Source of the DNA: an uncultured Candidatus Melainabacteria bacterium
GTDB taxonomy: Bacteria; Cyanobacteriota; Vampirovibrionia; Gastranaerophilales; Gastranaerophilaceae
NCBI GenBank assembly: GCA_947090755.1
Contig: CAMUPF010000011.1
Span: forward strand, 1-54,788
Direction: 5' to 3'
Length of the DNA stretch: 54,788 nt
Of this stretch, positions 15,395 through 23,759 are shown in pieces. A program made the translations under genes and the position numbers. Position 1 is the stretch's first letter. Each line of letters begins with the position of its first letter. Below the pieces are notes generated by a model. That model did no database searches, had not been told where the DNA came from, and saw nothing but the letters and a program-made list of their open reading frames with translations.

Positions 15395-16574
15395 TACGTT
15401 CCAGCCATTTTTGAGCTTCTTCCATTGTGTTTAAGCCCATTTTCTTATGCGTTCCGATAATCATTGAAGGCGTACCGCTCAAGCCGACTTCCAAAGCATC
15501 CCTGATATCTTTGTCTATAATATCTGCAACTTGTTTAGACTTTGCATCTTTTTTAAGTTTTTCCATATCAAGACCTAAACTTTCAGCGATTTCTAAAACT
15601 TTTTCTTCATCCTCAGGTTGTTCTGCAAAAATATGTGCAGCAAGGTCTAAATATTTACCCTGCAACATAGCCGCTTCTGCATATCTGGCTTTCATACACG
15701 CAGTCTTATGCCCCGGAAACGGAAGAAATTTATTGCAATCCTGATCCAGCGGATAATTTTTGTGCACAAATTCAATATTATCATATTTTTTAATCAAATA
15801 ATAAAGCTGAATATGTAAATAACGACAAACAGGGCAGTCAAAATCAGAATAAACCATAACCTTAATCGGTGCGTCTTTTGAACCCAACTGATTGCCTGAA
15901 ATCAAATAATCTTCAATTTTTGCCTTTTTATACCTGTCAAATTCTCTGTTATTTTTTACATGCGGTGCGAAGACCATTGTCGATGTCGTATAAGTCAACA
16001 CAGCAATGGCTGCAAGAACAACTCCGCCAAATGCAATTGCATAAGGTTTGATTTTAATCGCGTCCAGAAAATCCGTAACACTCTGTTTCAAAGAACCAAA
16101 GAAAGAGCCTTCACTCAATGGTCTTGTGGCAACAAGTGCTATCGCAAGGTTAATACCATAAGTTATTGCACAGAATAGACACAATTTTTTAATTTGAAAG
16201 AGGCTTATCATTAAAAGAATAATAGAAACGATAAAAGAGAAAAGCCCCAGTACAGCGATATAATCCAGCGGATTTTTAAAAACTTCCATAAATTTAAAGA
16301 GTCTGTAATTTTTTAATTCTTTAGCTTTTAGCATTAAGAAAACAAAAGCGTACCAGAACATTCCCCAGTAAGCAAGAGGGATACCGAAAAATTGGGATTC
16401 ACTTGTACGTGCAACGCCGTCGCAGTCAATAAATTCGTTAACCGAACAAATACTTGGCGCCGCGTCCACGGCAAATAGTGCGTTATAATAAACCATTGCA
16501 AGTTCAACGGTTACGCATAAACCAAGTGCCGCCAGAATAGCAATTATTACCGGTTTTATCTCTTGTTTAATCAT
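15375..16574 (-). CDS. VKOR-DsbA fusion protein, disulfide bond formation
   Basis: 399-aa membrane protein joining a vitamin K epoxide reductase domain (residues about 1-150, four or five membrane segments) to a periplasmic thioredoxin-fold domain (about 225-395). VKOR cysteines: loop pair C43 and C51, active-site C132-LF-C135. Thioredoxin domain: C247-PV-C250, with the cis-Pro region SGTPSMIIG. The fusion would oxidise secreted proteins and pass electrons to quinone in one polypeptide, as in cyanobacterial homologs. A further membrane helix (about 178-200) links the domains. Start ATG 16574 follows GGGAGAG. It lies 12 bp after the nucleoside phosphorylase gene. Confidence 0.92.
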   Translation of the reverse strand: MIKQEIKPVIIAILAALGLCVTVELAMVYYNALFAVDAAPSICSVNEFIDCDGVARTSESQFFGIPLAYWGMFWYAFVFLMLKAKELKNYRLFKFMEVFKNPLDYIAVLGLFSFIVSIILLMISLFQIKKLCLFCAITYGINLAIALVATRPLSEGSFFGSLKQSVTDFLDAIKIKPYAIAFGGVVLAAIAVLTYTTSTMVFAPHVKNNREFDRYKKAKIEDYLISGNQLGSKDAPIKVMVYSDFDCPVCRYLHIQLYYLIKKYDNIEFVHKNYPLDQDCNKFLPFPGHKTACMKARYAEAAMLQGKYLDLAAHIFAEQPEDEEKVLEIAESLGLDMEKLKKDAKSKQVADIIDKDIRDALEVGLSGTPSMIIGTHKKMGLNTMEEAQKWLERNGAKRK

Positions 16575-16586
16575 ATTCTCTCCCTT

Positions 16587-17387
16587 TTATAAATTAGCAA
16601 TTATTTCTTTAATAAGTCCTTTAAACTTGTTTTTAGCCAGATTAGCGCTTTCAATAACCTCTTGATGTGAAAGCATAGCTTGTCCAACGCCTGCGGCATG
16701 GTTTGTAATACAGCTTATACCAAGGACATTCAACCCGCAGTAATTCGCAACAATCCCCTCCGGAACAGTTGACATTCCGACAGCATCCGCGCCCAGAAGC
16801 CCGTAAGCCCTTATTTCTGCAGGCGTTTCATAGCTAGGGCCGGTCGTCGCAAGATATACGCCTTCTTTAAGCTCAATATTCAATTTAGCCGCACATTGTT
16901 TTGCAAGTTCGCGCAGATTTTCTTTATAAATCTCGCTCATATCAGGGAATCTAACACCTAATGTATCGTCATTTTTCCCGATAAGCGGATTTGTTCCCAT
17001 AAAATTAATATGGTCTTTTATAAGCATTAAATCAGCAGGATTGAATTCAGGGTTGACAGCACCTGCTGCGTTTGTGAGGATTAAAGTTTTTACCCCTAAG
17101 GCCTTTAAAACTTTAACCGGATACGTTACAACGCTCAACGGATGCCCTTCATAAAAATGGATTCGCCCCTGCATCATAACGACCTTTTTCCCGTTGATGT
17201 TTGCAAAAACAAGACGCCCCTTATGCCCTGCAACCGTCGAACTTGCAAAGTTCGGTATATCAGAATAATTCACCCCGACATCACAAAATTCATCAGCCAA
17301 CTCGCCTAACCCTGAGCCTAAAACGATTCCAATCTCAGGTTTAAAATTATTGGTTTGTTGATTGATGAATTTAATAGTGTTTTCCAT
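16587..17387 (-). CDS. Purine nucleoside phosphorylase
   Basis: 266-aa trimeric-type (PNP/MTAP family) phosphorylase that splits purine nucleosides to base and (deoxy)ribose-1-phosphate. Visible: phosphate-binding GIVLGSGLGEL and HKGRLV, QGRIHFYEGH, LTNAAGAVNP, the base-binding region TTGPSYETPAEIR, GADAVGMSTVPE and the Asn in ITNHAAG typical of 6-oxopurine-preferring enzymes. It sits 64 bp after the omega-like gene; that gap shows no terminator. Confidence 0.93.
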   Translation of the reverse strand: MENTIKFINQQTNNFKPEIGIVLGSGLGELADEFCDVGVNYSDIPNFASSTVAGHKGRLVFANINGKKVVMMQGRIHFYEGHPLSVVTYPVKVLKALGVKTLILTNAAGAVNPEFNPADLMLIKDHINFMGTNPLIGKNDDTLGVRFPDMSEIYKENLRELAKQCAAKLNIELKEGVYLATTGPSYETPAEIRAYGLLGADAVGMSTVPEGIVANYCGLNVLGISCITNHAAGVGQAMLSHQEVIESANLAKNKFKGLIKEIIANL

Positions 17388-17451
17388 AAGTCTATTAACA
17401 AATAATACTTGACTGCAAGTCGACGCTCCGCGACAGAAACGGCTCCGCGGG

Positions 17452-17691
17452 TTAGCCTACCAAACGGCTGTCGTCAGCTTCAGACGCTTTAACCATAATA
17501 GCGTGTTCAACAGGATTTTCCTTTTTATACTGACTTTCGTAAGATTCTTCAAAATTGTATTCTTCGTGCGCTTTTTTAGCTTGATTTTCGTCAACGAGTT
17601 TTTTAGCAAGTTCAGCGATTTCGTAAACTAATTGATATCTGTTTTCAGTATTTTCGTTCAAGTCCCACGCGACTCTGATTATTTGATCCAT
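17452..17691 (-). CDS. Possible RNA polymerase omega subunit (RpoZ-like)
   Basis: 79-aa protein starting at ATG 17691 (MDQIIRVAWDL, GAGG upstream); the longer frame to 17751 has no ribosome-binding site. The segment ENRYQLVYEIAELAKKLVDE resembles the conserved helix of omega ('NRY.LV..AA.RA..L'), and a late NPVEHAIMVKASE resembles the 'KPV..A..E' block. The insert between them is unusually long and acidic. If correct it stabilises core RNA polymerase. Assignment is by motif only. Confidence 0.5.
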   Translation of the reverse strand: MDQIIRVAWDLNENTENRYQLVYEIAELAKKLVDENQAKKAHEEYNFEESYESQYKKENPVEHAIMVKASEADDSRLVG

Positions 17692-17766
17692 TTTTACCTC
17701 ACAATAATTAATTATCCATTTTATAATATTATAAGAAAATCTTTTTTGCAAGAGGGTAAATATATA

Positions 17767-17797
17767 AAAAGGTGTATCCGTAACGAATACACCTTTT
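17767..17797 (-). terminator. Terminator of ispH-rpsA
   Basis: An 11-bp perfect stem, AAAAGGTGTAT (17767-17777) with ATACACCTTTT (17787-17797), and a 9-nt loop; on the minus strand it ends in CCTTTTTATATATTT. It lies 23 bp after the rpsA stop. Confidence 0.85.
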
Positions 17798-17819
17798 ATA
17801 TTATCTGCACCTGCTTACA

Positions 17820-18881
17820 TTATGCGTTAATATCTTTAATGCTCAAAGCGATTCTGTGTTCTTGAGGAGTGAATTTCTTGATAAGAACTTCTACTGTATC
17901 GCCTACACGGAAACGGTTGTATGGATTGATGTTTTCATCAGATACTTCTGAAATAGGCAACAAGGCTTCCACTCCAGGGAATATATTAATAAATGCGCCG
18001 AATCCTGTTACTTTGTTTACTGTACCTGTGATAACCTGTCCTTCTGAGAATTGACCTTCGATTTGTTTCCAAGGATCTTCAGTCATTCTTTTCAATGACA
18101 ATGAAATACGTTTCAATTCTGTATCGATTTTGATAATTTTAACTTCAATAGTGTCGCCAAGTGTCAAAACGTCAGACGGGTGTTTAATTCTTGCCCATGA
18201 AATTTCTGAGATTGGAAGCAAACCATCGATTCCGTTGATGTCAACGAAAGCGCCAAAATCTGCAATTCTTACAACTTCACCTTTTACAACTGAATCTTCT
18301 GTCAGTTCTGCTAAAATATTGTCAACAACCTGATTTCTTTGTTCAGCAACTGCAAGTCTTTGAGAAAGAATAAGTTTGCCTTTTTTAGGGTCTGCTTCAA
18401 GAACTTTAACTTCGATTTTTTGATCAACTAAACCGTCGAATGGAAGTCCTGTTCTCAACTGGCTTGAAGGAATGAATCCTTTCAAATCAGCAACGTCAAC
18501 CAGAACGCCGCCTTTTACGATTGAAACAACTTTTGCAAGAATTGTATCACCTTGAACTTTAGCGTCATTAAGTTGTGCCCATGCTTGAGCGAAAGCAATT
18601 CTTTTCAATGATAAAAGCATATGATTTTCATCATTTTCTTCTTTTACAACGTAGAATTCTCTAACATCACCGATTTCAAGCGTATCAATTGTATCTGAAG
18701 GGATTTCATTTTTAGAAAGGAAAGCTTCAGTTTTAGCGCCTTTTACGCATACGAGATAGCCTTCTTGTTCTTTTCTGATAATTGTACCTTCAACGATATC
18801 AGCAACTGTGTGGGATTTCGCGAATGATTCTTCTAATAATTTTTCAAATTCATCCATTGGTCTTTCGATTGTTTTTGTCAT
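17820..18881 (-). CDS. rpsA: 30S ribosomal protein S1 (four S1 domains)
   Basis: 353-aa RNA-binding protein with four S1 repeats, at about residues 25-95, 110-180, 195-265 and 280-350. Typical blocks: GGVLVDVADLKGFIPSSQL, FGAFVDINGIDGLLPISEIS and FGAFINIFPGVEALLPISEV. It helps bind mRNA to the 30S subunit; the short four-domain form is usual outside Proteobacteria. It starts 5 bp after ispH; an ispH-S1 link (even a gene fusion) is known in Clostridia. S1 may matter here because several genes lack Shine-Dalgarno sites. Confidence 0.92.
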   Translation of the reverse strand: MTKTIERPMDEFEKLLEESFAKSHTVADIVEGTIIRKEQEGYLVCVKGAKTEAFLSKNEIPSDTIDTLEIGDVREFYVVKEENDENHMLLSLKRIAFAQAWAQLNDAKVQGDTILAKVVSIVKGGVLVDVADLKGFIPSSQLRTGLPFDGLVDQKIEVKVLEADPKKGKLILSQRLAVAEQRNQVVDNILAELTEDSVVKGEVVRIADFGAFVDINGIDGLLPISEISWARIKHPSDVLTLGDTIEVKIIKIDTELKRISLSLKRMTEDPWKQIEGQFSEGQVITGTVNKVTGFGAFINIFPGVEALLPISEVSDENINPYNRFRVGDTVEVLIKKFTPQEHRIALSIKDINA

Positions 18882-18886
18882 TTGTT

Positions 18887-19759
18887 TTATTCTCCTTTGT
18901 TTAATTTATTTATAACCTTTTCTATTAAGTTTTGCGGCGTGGAAGCACCAGCCGTCACAGAAATATTTTCTGATTTTTCTATTAAATCTTTGTAATTTTC
19001 GAGTTCTTCTGCGGTTTCGATGTGAATTGTGCGTGTAAGCGGTTCACAAATTTGCGCTAAGTGTGTTGTGTTTGCACTTGTTTTGGAGCCGACTACCACC
19101 ACCAAATCACTATTATGAGCCAATTCCAAAGTTTCCTTCTGACGGTTTGAAGTGCTCGGACAAATCGTATTTTCAATCTTCAATTCTTTAGCCAGAGGAA
19201 CAAGAGCAGAAATTATTTCCTGAACGTGCGAAAGCGTTTGCGTTGTTTGAATAACAATTCCAATTCTTTTGTGGGCTTTGAGAGAATCCTTGCAGGACAC
19301 TATTTCATCCGGTGAATTTACAACAATTACATTTTCGCTGTGCAGTAAAGCGTTTGCGCGTATTGCAACAACTTCGGGGTGATTCTCTTTGCCTATAATA
19401 ACCACAAAATAACCTTCATCTGCAAGATTTACTGCTTTTTGCTGAACTTTTTTCACATCAGGACATGTCAAATCAACGACTTCAAAGCCGGCTTTTTTAA
19501 TCGCCTCTATGCGTTCAGGAGTTTCACCATGCGAACGGATAATGCAAATGGCACCATCAGAGCATTGCGGAAGTTCATCCACTGTATAAATTCCTAACTC
19601 TTCAAGCTCTTTCGTAACAAGAGTGTTGTGGATTAAGGCTCCAAGAATATATATTTTTTTATCAGGATTGTCGATTTTAAGCTTTTTGGCAGTATCTACG
19701 GCTTTTTTTACTCCGTAACAAAACCCTGCGGATTTAGCTAATGAAATATTTTTCGGCAA
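18887..19759 (-). CDS. ispH: 4-hydroxy-3-methylbut-2-enyl diphosphate reductase IspH
   Basis: 290-aa iron-sulfur enzyme, last step of the MEP isoprenoid pathway. The three cluster cysteines are visible in AGFCYGVKKAV, VVDLTCPDVKKVQ and NTICPSTSNRQ, with IRSHGETPE and VVVGSKTSANT. The start appears to be TTG at 19759 (MPKNISLAKSAGFC); no ATG fits, and AAGAAGA lies about 12 nt upstream. First gene of ispH-rpsA. Confidence 0.93.
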   Translation of the reverse strand: MPKNISLAKSAGFCYGVKKAVDTAKKLKIDNPDKKIYILGALIHNTLVTKELEELGIYTVDELPQCSDGAICIIRSHGETPERIEAIKKAGFEVVDLTCPDVKKVQQKAVNLADEGYFVVIIGKENHPEVVAIRANALLHSENVIVVNSPDEIVSCKDSLKAHKRIGIVIQTTQTLSHVQEIISALVPLAKELKIENTICPSTSNRQKETLELAHNSDLVVVVGSKTSANTTHLAQICEPLTRTIHIETAEELENYKDLIEKSENISVTAGASTPQNLIEKVINKLNKGE

Positions 19760-19885
19760 TTTAAAATAATCTTCTTTCTAAAAAACTCGCCCGCAAACGC
19801 AGACTGTATTTATATTAAATTATAAAAATTTTTAAAAATCAATAGCAAAAAATTTCATGTTAGGTTTCAAATAAAAATATGAATT

Positions 19886-19917
19886 AAAAAGGCGATAACT
19901 AATGTTATCGCCTTTTT
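19886..19917. terminator. Terminator hairpin at the left island boundary
   Basis: AAAAAGGCGATAAC (19886-19899) pairs perfectly with GTTATCGCCTTTTT (19904-19917) around a 4-nt loop, with A and T tracts on both sides. It abuts the tRNA-Ile 3' fragment and was probably the terminator of the ancestral tRNA gene (minus strand) before the island inserted. Confidence 0.8.
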
Positions 19918-19962
19918 ATATGGGCCGCAGTGGACTCGAACCACCGACCTCACCCTTATCAG
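19918..19962. repeat. att site, left copy (45 bp; tRNA-Ile 3' fragment)
   Basis: Identical over 45 bp to 39666-39710, in the same orientation. It contains the last 42 nt of tRNA-Ile (minus strand), from inside the anticodon arm to the discriminator base. Sequence identity ends abruptly at 19963. This is the original tRNA 3' end left behind when the integrase inserted the island. Confidence 0.88.
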
Positions 19963-19976
19963 TGCCATTTTTATTT

Positions 19977-20091
19977 TTGATTGAGTTTGATTTATTGTTA
20001 TTATATTTGCATTTGAAGTACTTTTGCATACTCAATCAAAGTAAATCAAACTACATAAAATTACATAAAAGTCCATAAATAGTACATAAAA
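19977..20091. repeat. Putative integrase arm-site repeats, left end
   Basis: This gene-free stretch holds repeated TTTGATT/AATCAAA words (for example TTTTTGATTGAGTTTGATTT at 19974-19993, AATCAAAGTAAATCAAAC near 20034-20051) and repeated ACATAAAA words. A 22-bp segment at 20070-20091, beginning AGTCCATAAATAG, recurs exactly and in the same orientation at 39579-39600 at the other end. Such paired motifs beside att sites are typical of arm-type sites for tyrosine integrases. The remaining part of 19760-20160 shows a terminator and the att copy, no gene. Confidence 0.55.
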
Positions 20092-20160
20092 TCTGTTATA
20101 AGCTTTTGAGTTGACAAATCGTAGTGTATATCAGGATTTTCAGTTAGAAAGCTTTTATGC

Positions 20161-20166
20161 TAGAAT
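20161..20166 (+). promoter_or_regulatory. Extended -10 six nt before the 229-aa gene
   Basis: TGCTAGAAT, with the hexamer TAGAAT at 20161-20166, is followed by six nt and the ATG at 20173. No Shine-Dalgarno at a usable distance; the message is probably leaderless. A TTGACA at 20111-20116 is too far upstream to pair with it. Confidence 0.45.
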
Positions 20167-20172
20167 TAGGTC

Positions 20173-20862
20173 ATGGCAGATATTATACTTAAATCCTTTA
20201 AACTTACACGAAAAGACGGAAAACTTATTGATGTCGAAATTTACAATAATGAAAACATTAATAATGTTGAAATTTTAGATATTAAAACCCTTAGGTTTGA
20301 AGGAATGAAAACAAAAGATATAAAGAAATCGGATATACATAACGTAGTTTTGAAGGATGAAAATAAGTTATATCTACAAAATAAGCAATCAAAAATGGTT
20401 GCCGGTCTTTCTAAAAAGCACTTGAACAAAATTATTTCAACTGTGTTTACAAAAGATACTCAAGGTAAGTTCAGTTACCTTAAAAAAGAAATTATTGCTA
20501 ATGTTGATGTAATATTTTATGCAGCATTACCAATCCTTAAACATGCGGAATTGAAAAAAGAAGTATTATATAACTGTCAAATTATTCATAGGTTTGCAAT
20601 ACCTTTAAAAATAGGTGGGTTGGAGTTCTTAACAATGATTACAGTTAAAGAAAGGCTTGATTCTAAAGATACAATTATTGATGAATTTGCTATATATGAC
20701 TTGTATTCAGAATCTATACAAAATAAAAAATCACCTGATAGTCCCTCTACGGTTTCTGTAGGAAATAATCCTATGACCACCCGTAGCCATTACCAGATGA
20801 CTATTTTTAGTTTAAACGATTTATACAATTTTGTCAAGTCTAGTATTACAAAAACGCAATAA
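20173..20862 (+). CDS. Hypothetical island protein, possible BECR-like nuclease domain
   Basis: 229-aa soluble protein. The N-terminal 90 residues are Lys/Asn-rich. The C-terminal part (FYAALPILKHAELKK, YNCQIIHRFAIPLKIGGLEF, FAIYDLYSESIQNKK) resembles, by eye, the toxin-like domains found at the ends of phage polyvalent and MuF proteins (barnase/EndoU/colicin/RelE-type), with a candidate His in KHAELKK. That assignment is weak. It stands alone at the left end of the island, convergent with the serine recombinase. Confidence 0.55.
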   Translation: MADIILKSFKLTRKDGKLIDVEIYNNENINNVEILDIKTLRFEGMKTKDIKKSDIHNVVLKDENKLYLQNKQSKMVAGLSKKHLNKIISTVFTKDTQGKFSYLKKEIIANVDVIFYAALPILKHAELKKEVLYNCQIIHRFAIPLKIGGLEFLTMITVKERLDSKDTIIDEFAIYDLYSESIQNKKSPDSPSTVSVGNNPMTTRSHYQMTIFSLNDLYNFVKSSITKTQ

Positions 20863-20884
20863 TAACAAAGCATACAGCGTTTTG

Positions 20885-21499
20885 TTATGCCAAAGCTTTA
20901 AATTGTTCACTGTTCTGTTTTAAAAAGTGCCGAAGATTAACTGTTGATGTGTTGTATCTGTCTGCAATTATTGTCTTTGGCACTTTTAGTTTTACCAATT
21001 TTAAAATATTATCTTTGTGTTCATCAAGTTTTGATTTGCCTTTGCCCTTTGGTCTACCGAGTTTTGTTCCCATGGCTTTTCTTGCGTGTAGGGCTTCTTT
21101 TGTTCTCAAACTTATTAAATCTCTTTCAATTTGTGCTATTAGTGCAAAAACAGTACTGGCGACAACTGATGATATTGTATTATCGTCATTTGAAAAGTTT
21201 TCTTTTAATGAATATAAGGTTATTCCTTTCTGTTTGGTGATTTCGATTACTTCAAAAATTTGTGTTACTGACCTTGCAATTCTTGACAGTTCAGGAACAA
21301 TTAAAACATCACCTTTATTCATTCTTTCTAATAATGTACCGAGTTGTCTTTTCTTAAAATTCGATTTACCACTAATTTGTTCTTCTATAAATTCAACATT
21401 ACCCAGTTTTTTATCGTTTACAAATTTCAAAACATCAAGTTTGTTTTTCTCTGTGTTTTGGTCGATTGTACTAACTCGCAGATATGCGTATGTTGCCAT
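20885..21499 (-). CDS. Serine recombinase (resolvase/invertase family)
   Basis: 204-aa small serine recombinase. Catalytic region: Ser10 in YLRVSTIDQN, VPELSRIARSV, and IERDLISLRTKEAL leading into the long dimerisation helix. The C-terminal 45 residues form a helix-turn-helix DNA-binding domain (KTIIADRYNTSTVNLRHFL), preceded by LGRPKGKGK. It could invert or resolve DNA within the island or cut and rejoin at a partner site; no pair of crossover sites was recognised. It begins 16 bp after the 53-aa ORF, with AGAAAGG upstream, likely on one transcript. Confidence 0.88.
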   Translation of the reverse strand: MATYAYLRVSTIDQNTEKNKLDVLKFVNDKKLGNVEFIEEQISGKSNFKKRQLGTLLERMNKGDVLIVPELSRIARSVTQIFEVIEITKQKGITLYSLKENFSNDDNTISSVVASTVFALIAQIERDLISLRTKEALHARKAMGTKLGRPKGKGKSKLDEHKDNILKLVKLKVPKTIIADRYNTSTVNLRHFLKQNSEQFKALA

Positions 21500-21515
21500 T
21501 ATAAAATTTACCTTT

Positions 21516-21677
21516 CTATTCTTTAATCCACTCTTGGTAATTTGAAATAAATTCTCCTGCTATAGCTTTTTGTTGTTCTGCTGTGTAGTTGTAGCAACAA
21601 TCTACTTCCCAATACAAAGAAGTGCCGTTAAAAATTTGTAATGTTCCGTCTTGTGTTAAATTCCAGTTCCAATTCAT
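21516..21677 (-). CDS. Small Trp-rich protein (53 aa)
   Basis: A 53-aa open frame starting at ATG 21677 (MNWNWNLTQDG) with AAGGTG upstream, ending at 21516. It is unusual in composition, with four Trp and two adjacent Cys (WEVDCCYNYT). It lies directly upstream of the serine recombinase on the same strand and downstream of a plausible promoter. No family recognised; it may modulate the recombinase or be a small regulator. Confidence 0.5.
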   Translation of the reverse strand: MNWNWNLTQDGTLQIFNGTSLYWEVDCCYNYTAEQQKAIAGEFISNYQEWIKE

Positions 21678-21740
21678 TTCGCACCTTGTAATTTGTCTTA
21701 AATGCTTGCTGTATCATAAAAACCGGTGTTTTATATTTTT

Positions 21741-21780
21741 ATTATCCATTTTCAGGAATAAAAAATCACCCGGTTTCGTC
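21741..21780 (-). promoter_or_regulatory. Island promoter with AAACCGG-type operator (P21)
   Basis: Minus strand: GTGATT (21764-21769), 17-nt spacer, GATAAT (21741-21746), with GAAACCGG just upstream of and touching the -35. The layout matches the promoters at 27646 and 31213, where AAAACGG abuts TTGA-type -35 boxes. It would drive the 53-aa ORF and the serine recombinase. Confidence 0.4.
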
Positions 21781-21841
21781 ATATAAATTCATGAAATAAA
21801 AACGGTCGGTTTTAGGTATGGAACAACTTTAGGGTAAAATA

Positions 21842-22558
21842 TTATATTAAATTATTTTTTCTTTTCCATGCATTATAATGCTTTAAATCATCTTCTGCAT
21901 ATTGGGTTATTGAATCAAGTAAGTTATAACAAAAGTGCATAAACCATTCTTTATCTAGCAAAACATCAAAACAAATTTCAACCTTTACGGCTCTGTAATC
22001 TTGATGTATTAATCGTACTCTATCATCTTTTCTCCAAGCAATCCATGTAAATGGTGAAAATTCTTCATTTTGATAAACTGCATAATTATTCTTCTCAAAA
22101 TTTTCAAGAAATTTTTTGAAATCAATTATAAAAATTTGTGCAAGAAGTCCGATTTCAATGGTTTTTTCTGGCAAAATAAATTCTATTTCTACACTTGTGT
22201 AAAAAGTTTCACCCATTTTTACATCATTATAAATATACTGATAATCAACATCATCATAGTAAAAATTGTTTTCTAAAGTTATTTTTGATTGAAAATCCCT
22301 CATAATTTCTGGGTGAGAGGTCGGATATGGAATTTGTTCTTCTGGGAAATAATACTTATCATCAAAATGTACAATATCTGTTAATATGTGTAAATCCATA
22401 GCTTTATAAGTTGATAAATCTGCAATATTATAATATGTATAGCCTTCTTGCTTATATATTTTCTCGCATTCTTCATAAGGCAGATACATTTTTTTGTGCT
22501 GTAACGTATCTGAACCGGAAGTTTTGTACCAAACGACAAAATATTTTTCTTTGTTCAT
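21842..22558 (-). CDS. Hypothetical protein, last gene of the WG operon
   Basis: 238-aa soluble, acidic, Tyr-rich protein. No family recognised. Its second half follows a pattern seen also in its neighbours at 23760 and 25163: a beta-rich stretch, then Phe/Leu-rich helices, then a W..K.D.RVRL..Q.Y segment and E..FDVLLDKEWFMHF. This suggests a shared, diverged domain. It lies 11 bp after the WG-repeat gene and ends the five-gene operon. Confidence 0.65.
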   Translation of the reverse strand: MNKEKYFVVWYKTSGSDTLQHKKMYLPYEECEKIYKQEGYTYYNIADLSTYKAMDLHILTDIVHFDDKYYFPEEQIPYPTSHPEIMRDFQSKITLENNFYYDDVDYQYIYNDVKMGETFYTSVEIEFILPEKTIEIGLLAQIFIIDFKKFLENFEKNNYAVYQNEEFSPFTWIAWRKDDRVRLIHQDYRAVKVEICFDVLLDKEWFMHFCYNLLDSITQYAEDDLKHYNAWKRKNNLI

Positions 22559-22569
22559 AAAAACACCTC

Positions 22570-23745
22570 TTAAATTTCCATAGGGTCGTAATATTTAAAA
22601 TCAACAATTATATTGCCTTTTTTATCTATCCTTCCCCATTTTTTGTTTTTACTAGCATAAATTTTATCTTCTGATACAAACATGTCATCATATATGAATG
22701 CTGTAAGGTTTTGATTTTGAATATCAATTAACCCGAATTTACCGTTTAACTCTGCTACAATAGCAAGTGGTAAATTGTTCACAAGAAATTCGTATTCAAC
22801 AGGGATTATAACATTGTTATCCATGTCTACAACACCATACCTATTATCTTTTTGAACTACTACATAATCCATTTGTGGATAATAAATTTCATCGTATTCA
22901 AACGGAATAATAAGTTTGTTATCTTTATCTATCAATCCCCACTTATCATTTCGCTTTACTGTAAAATAATTAAAATCAGGTGAACCTAGTGAAATCCCGT
23001 CGTATTCGCATGGTATAACCACATTATGAGCAATATTAATAATTCCCCACTTGTTATTTTTACAAACTTCTACACTCGTATGGTTTGGGTGCATTTGTAT
23101 CTCGTCATATTCAATTGGTATAATTACTTCATTTTTAATATTTACAACACCCTCTTTACCTTTTTTATATACTCTAATCCCGATTGGCAAATAATCAAAT
23201 ATATCCATGTATTCAAAAGGTATAACAATTTCGTTGTTTAAATTAATTATGCCGCAGAGGTCATCTTTTTTTGCTAGTACATAATCGCCTTTTGGATAAT
23301 CAATTTCGTCATATTCCAGAGATACTAATATATTATTTTGTTTGTCTATAATGCCCCACAAATTATTGTTTCTAACAGGAAAATATTTGCTATCAACAGG
23401 GTCGGTTGACACATAATCGTATTCAAAAGGTATAAGTACATTTTCTTTCAAATCAATAATTCCACATTTATCACTTTTCACTGCTCGAATAATATCTTCA
23501 TTTTCAAACGGGAAATTTAGGTTTTTGTATGTAAAAGGTATGATTATCTCATTTTTAGCATTTATTAAACCCCAGTTATCGTCTTTTTGTGCAACAAAAC
23601 AGACTGTATTGTCCTGCAAAGTTTTACTATCTAATGAATCGTATTCAAGAGGGATAAGGATTTCATCTTTGCAGTTCATTACACCTGACTTGTAATCCTC
23701 ATTTTCTACTATTTTGTAATCTATATAACCTTTTAATAGTTCCAT
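22570..23745 (-). CDS. WG-repeat protein (11 repeats)
   Basis: 391 aa made almost wholly of WG (KWG-type) repeats, about 34 residues each: WGLINAKNEIIIPFTYKNL, CGIIDLKENVLIPFEYDYV, WGIIDKQNNILVSLEYDEI, WGLIDKDNKLIIPFEYDEI and others. I count about eleven, some with Cys, Glu, Phe or Tyr in place of Trp. These repeats form beta-propeller-like binding platforms and are common in bacterial conflict systems and in Bacteroidetes/gut genomes. There is no signal peptide. Central gene of the operon 27471-21842. Confidence 0.88.
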   Translation of the reverse strand: MELLKGYIDYKIVENEDYKSGVMNCKDEILIPLEYDSLDSKTLQDNTVCFVAQKDDNWGLINAKNEIIIPFTYKNLNFPFENEDIIRAVKSDKCGIIDLKENVLIPFEYDYVSTDPVDSKYFPVRNNNLWGIIDKQNNILVSLEYDEIDYPKGDYVLAKKDDLCGIINLNNEIVIPFEYMDIFDYLPIGIRVYKKGKEGVVNIKNEVIIPIEYDEIQMHPNHTSVEVCKNNKWGIINIAHNVVIPCEYDGISLGSPDFNYFTVKRNDKWGLIDKDNKLIIPFEYDEIYYPQMDYVVVQKDNRYGVVDMDNNVIIPVEYEFLVNNLPLAIVAELNGKFGLIDIQNQNLTAFIYDDMFVSEDKIYASKNKKWGRIDKKGNIIVDFKYYDPMEI

Positions 23746-23759
23746 TTTTTTATTACCTT

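Noticed and set aside
19918-19962. A second tRNA-Ile gene or tRNA pseudogene
   Set aside because: Only the last 42 nt are present and the identity ends exactly at 19963; it is the att remnant of island insertion.
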